Source of the DNA: JAFGMQ01 sp036733345
Lineage (GTDB): Bacteria > Desulfobacterota > DSM-4660 > Desulfatiglandales > Desulfatiglandaceae
Reading direction: 5' to 3'
NCBI GenBank assembly: GCA_036733345.1
Contig: DAINAR010000041.1
Coordinates: 1-25,685, forward strand
Length of the DNA stretch: 25,685 nucleotides
The notes under the pieces were generated by a model. It was not told the origin of the DNA. It searched no databases and saw nothing but the letters and a program-made list of their open reading frames with translations. Every line of letters begins with the position of its first letter. Positions within the stretch are counted from its first letter, which is position 1. The position numbers and the translations under genes were made by a program. Of this stretch, positions 23,751-25,685 are shown in pieces.

Positions 23751-25382
23751 CTATTTTTTCCTTACCTTATCCTTTATTCGTTTAATATGTCCTCGGCCTA
23801 ATCCCTTGACCTCGCAATCAAGCTCAAAAAACCTTTCTATCTTTGCATCATTCAGGATGCCAAAGCAGTCAATTACAGCCAGGGGACCTCCTGCCATTCT
23901 TACTACATCGTCAGGTTCAAGTTCCATGTATGGACGATGCCGAACTGCAAGGACGATAGCGTCAGAACCTTTCAGAGCATTTGCGAGATCAGGTGTCATT
24001 GAGAAGTTTTCAAGTTCTTCCTGATTCCTGAAAAACCTTGACCAACTGACACCAACCGCAGGGTATGTTTCCTGGTTTTCCAGCTCCCACCAGTGTTTCA
24101 CATATGGATCATGGGCCTTCACATCGGCTCCCATTTCGGTGAGTTTCCGAACAATGATCTCAGATCCGCTGTAACGGGTATCTCCAACATCCTCTCTGTA
24201 TGATACTCCCAATACTGTTACCTGTGAAGCAGCTACAGTGCGGCCCATATTCCTGAGACAGTCACGAACCAGTTGAGTTGCATGTAATGCCCTTGTATCA
24301 TTGATATTGATGGCTTCAGGTGTAATTTTGAAGATATCATTATCAAACCCCATCAAATGCTTGTAGGCCCAGAGCCCAAGACCGCCGTCTTTAGGGAGGC
24401 AATAACCCCCGATTCCCGGGCCGGGAAATATAATATTGCTGTGTGTAGGTCTTACTTTGATTGCATCTATAACTTTAACGATGTCCACACCATTAGTTTC
24501 CGAGAAGAGGCTCCATTCATTGAGAAATGCGAGAATAGTGGCCCTGTAGCTGTTTTCCACGATTTTGCATGTTTCGCTTTCAATAGGCTTATCAAGCACG
24601 GTAAGAGGGTATTTATCAACATTTAGAATCTGGGAGAGAAAGTTTGTGACTTTTTCCCTGCTTTTCTGATTGATGCCGCTGCAAACGCGCCAGAAGTCCC
24701 TTACCGATTTAACATAGTCCTTTCCAGGCATTACCCGTTCAAAGCTGTGAGCCAGCAGGGGTTCATCTTTAATACCCCTCGCCTTGAATGCCTTTTTTAT
24801 AAGAGGATATGCGACATACTCAGTGGTTCCCGGAGGTACTGTTGTCTCTATAAGCACAAGGCAGTTGGGGGATATCTTTTCCCCCATTATCTTGAAACTA
24901 TCCTCAAGGGCACTTATCTCTGCGAAACCGCTCCTTAAATTCCCCAGTTCCTGCTTTATAAAATCGCACTGGACATCTACTACGAGGACATCGGCAAGTT
25001 TAAGTGCATCATAGGTATAGGTGGCAATCAGGGTTTTTTTCTGGTTTACACACCTCTCAATCATCGGGGCTACTTCCGGGTCCTCGGCCTTGATCGGTGA
25101 TATGCCGCGATTAAAAAGAGGTATTTTCCAAAAACTCCTGGGGCTTGGTCTCTGCATGCCTATAACAAACTTATTTGATTTGCCTGTTTCTTTATCACCG
25201 GAATCCGCCACAACACCTGCCATTACTGCCCCCACAAATCCAAGGCCCATAACCACAACAATCTCAAAGCCCTGTTCACGTTTTAACTGAACCGTTTTCT
25301 CAAGGCTATCAAATTCCTTTTTGTAATCATCTGCTTCCGGAATCTTGAATTTTTCTCCTTCAGGACTGATTGAATATTCCAT
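23751..25382 (-). CDS. UDP-glucose/GDP-mannose dehydrogenase-family protein (long form)
   Basis: A 543-residue nucleotide-sugar dehydrogenase. The NAD loop is VVVMGLGFVGAVMA (42-55); the catalytic Cys328 is in GPGIGGYCLPKD; the middle domain carries ETTVPPGTTEYV and the E-T-C-K-x-V-E-N-S-Y-R helix. These enzymes oxidise a nucleotide sugar to a uronate in two NAD steps, for polysaccharide or O-antigen synthesis. The protein is about 100 residues longer than the usual 430, with an extra 38-residue start and inserts near 60-100. The ATG at 25382 is preferred over 25454: AAGGAG is 12 bases upstream. Substrate unknown. Confidence 0.87.
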   Translation of the reverse strand: MEYSISPEGEKFKIPEADDYKKEFDSLEKTVQLKREQGFEIVVVMGLGFVGAVMAGVVADSGDKETGKSNKFVIGMQRPSPRSFWKIPLFNRGISPIKAEDPEVAPMIERCVNQKKTLIATYTYDALKLADVLVVDVQCDFIKQELGNLRSGFAEISALEDSFKIMGEKISPNCLVLIETTVPPGTTEYVAYPLIKKAFKARGIKDEPLLAHSFERVMPGKDYVKSVRDFWRVCSGINQKSREKVTNFLSQILNVDKYPLTVLDKPIESETCKIVENSYRATILAFLNEWSLFSETNGVDIVKVIDAIKVRPTHSNIIFPGPGIGGYCLPKDGGLGLWAYKHLMGFDNDIFKITPEAININDTRALHATQLVRDCLRNMGRTVAASQVTVLGVSYREDVGDTRYSGSEIIVRKLTEMGADVKAHDPYVKHWWELENQETYPAVGVSWSRFFRNQEELENFSMTPDLANALKGSDAIVLAVRHRPYMELEPDDVVRMAGGPLAVIDCFGILNDAKIERFFELDCEVKGLGRGHIKRIKDKVRKK

Positions 25383-25454
25383 TAAATCTGTGGACTCCTT
25401 ATCTATGGCATGAATAACGGAAAACCATACCCCAGCCTTCGCCAGGCAATGCAT

Positions 25455-25685
25455 TCAGGGCAGACAAAGGCAGAAATAATATGCGCATTACAGGATACGA
25501 ACAATAGAGGAAAGGGCTGAAGATGTCAAGCACGAAGGGGACGTATGAGTTGTTCAAAAGATCAATCTTTTCTTGACAAAAGAGCACTTTGCTTTGAAAC
25601 TTAAAGCAGGGATTCAGTGTTGTCTTTGGGTTCAATCCGCCAGAGGCGGACGAGGGTTCGATCCTGCCTCAGGCAGACAAGTCCC
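25455..25685. other. Window edge, hairpins, no gene seen
   Basis: Two short palindromes lie close together: TCCGCC-AGA-GGCGGA (25637-25650) and CTGCCT-C-AGGCAG (25664-25676). The intervening GGTTCGATCC looks like a tRNA T-loop, but the flanks do not pair. No coding sequence is supported. Confidence 0.45.

Noticed and set aside
25637..25685. Possible tRNA 3' end (GGTTCGATCC)
   Set aside because: The bases flanking the T-loop do not pair to form a T stem, and no other tRNA arms are present; the nearby palindromes explain the signal.

Overview
The window looks like chromosomal DNA from a strictly anaerobic, Gram-negative bacterium of the Deltaproteobacteria/Desulfobacterota type. This is inferred from the gene content: a benzoyl-CoA reductase-like cluster, an acetate permease, a PAS histidine kinase, a SpoIIE-type partner-switching cassette and many interspersed palindromic repeats. 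No rRNA, tRNA, transposase, phage gene or CRISPR array was found. About 23 genes are supported, most of them on the minus strand. A 100-base run of N (4568-4667) is an assembly gap inside a tandem repeat.

Layout. (1) 208-892: a satP-type acetate permease with a good promoter and a strong bidirectional terminator. (2) 912-2607, minus: a metallophosphoesterase followed by an unusual protein with a ParB/sulfiredoxin-like N-terminus and an Lrp/AsnC-like ligand-binding C-terminus, in one overlapping pair. (3) 3012-4404, minus: TatD nuclease and Maf pyrophosphatase, overlapping. (4) 4463-4752: 25-bp tandem repeat array broken by the gap. (5) argC (4810-5871), a repeat-rich spacer, then a Smr-domain protein. 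(6) 7340-8487, plus: purE and a TsaC/Sua5-type gene, overlapping. (7) 8505-13222, minus: two 2-hydroxyacyl-CoA dehydratase/benzoyl-CoA reductase catalytic-type subunits (386 and 465 aa) flanked by two different BadF/BadG-type ATPases. This is the four-subunit make-up of a class I ATP-dependent aryl-CoA reductase, with no other aromatic-degradation gene in view. (8) 13441-14928: an orphan PAS histidine kinase. (9) 14929-15660: a 732-bp non-coding mosaic of palindromic repeats. (10) A DMT exporter and, divergently, an isochorismatase-family hydrolase. (11) 17655-18713, plus: a radical SAM protein with a CX4CX2C cluster motif. (12) 18757-23618, minus: STAS antagonist, RsbW-like ATPase, secreted THI5/NMT1-like binding protein, dCache-HAMP-SpoIIE phosphatase and thiL, nearly contiguous. 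(13) 23751-25382: a long nucleotide-sugar dehydrogenase.

How they fit. The aryl-CoA reductase cluster would use two ATPases to drive electrons into an iron-sulfur core that reduces an acyl-CoA or aryl-CoA. The partner-switching cassette looks like a complete extracytoplasmic signal route: a periplasmic binding protein, a sensor phosphatase with an extracytoplasmic dCache domain, and the STAS/anti-sigma pair it would control. The thiamine kinase gene directly downstream makes a thiamine-precursor signal a testable idea. The remaining genes are mostly housekeeping: arginine, purine and thiamine biosynthesis, tRNA modification and nucleotide clean-up. The best candidates for novel biology are the binding-protein/SpoIIE cassette, the isolated aryl-CoA reductase core with one atypical ATPase subunit, and the ParB-like/AsnC-like fusion protein.
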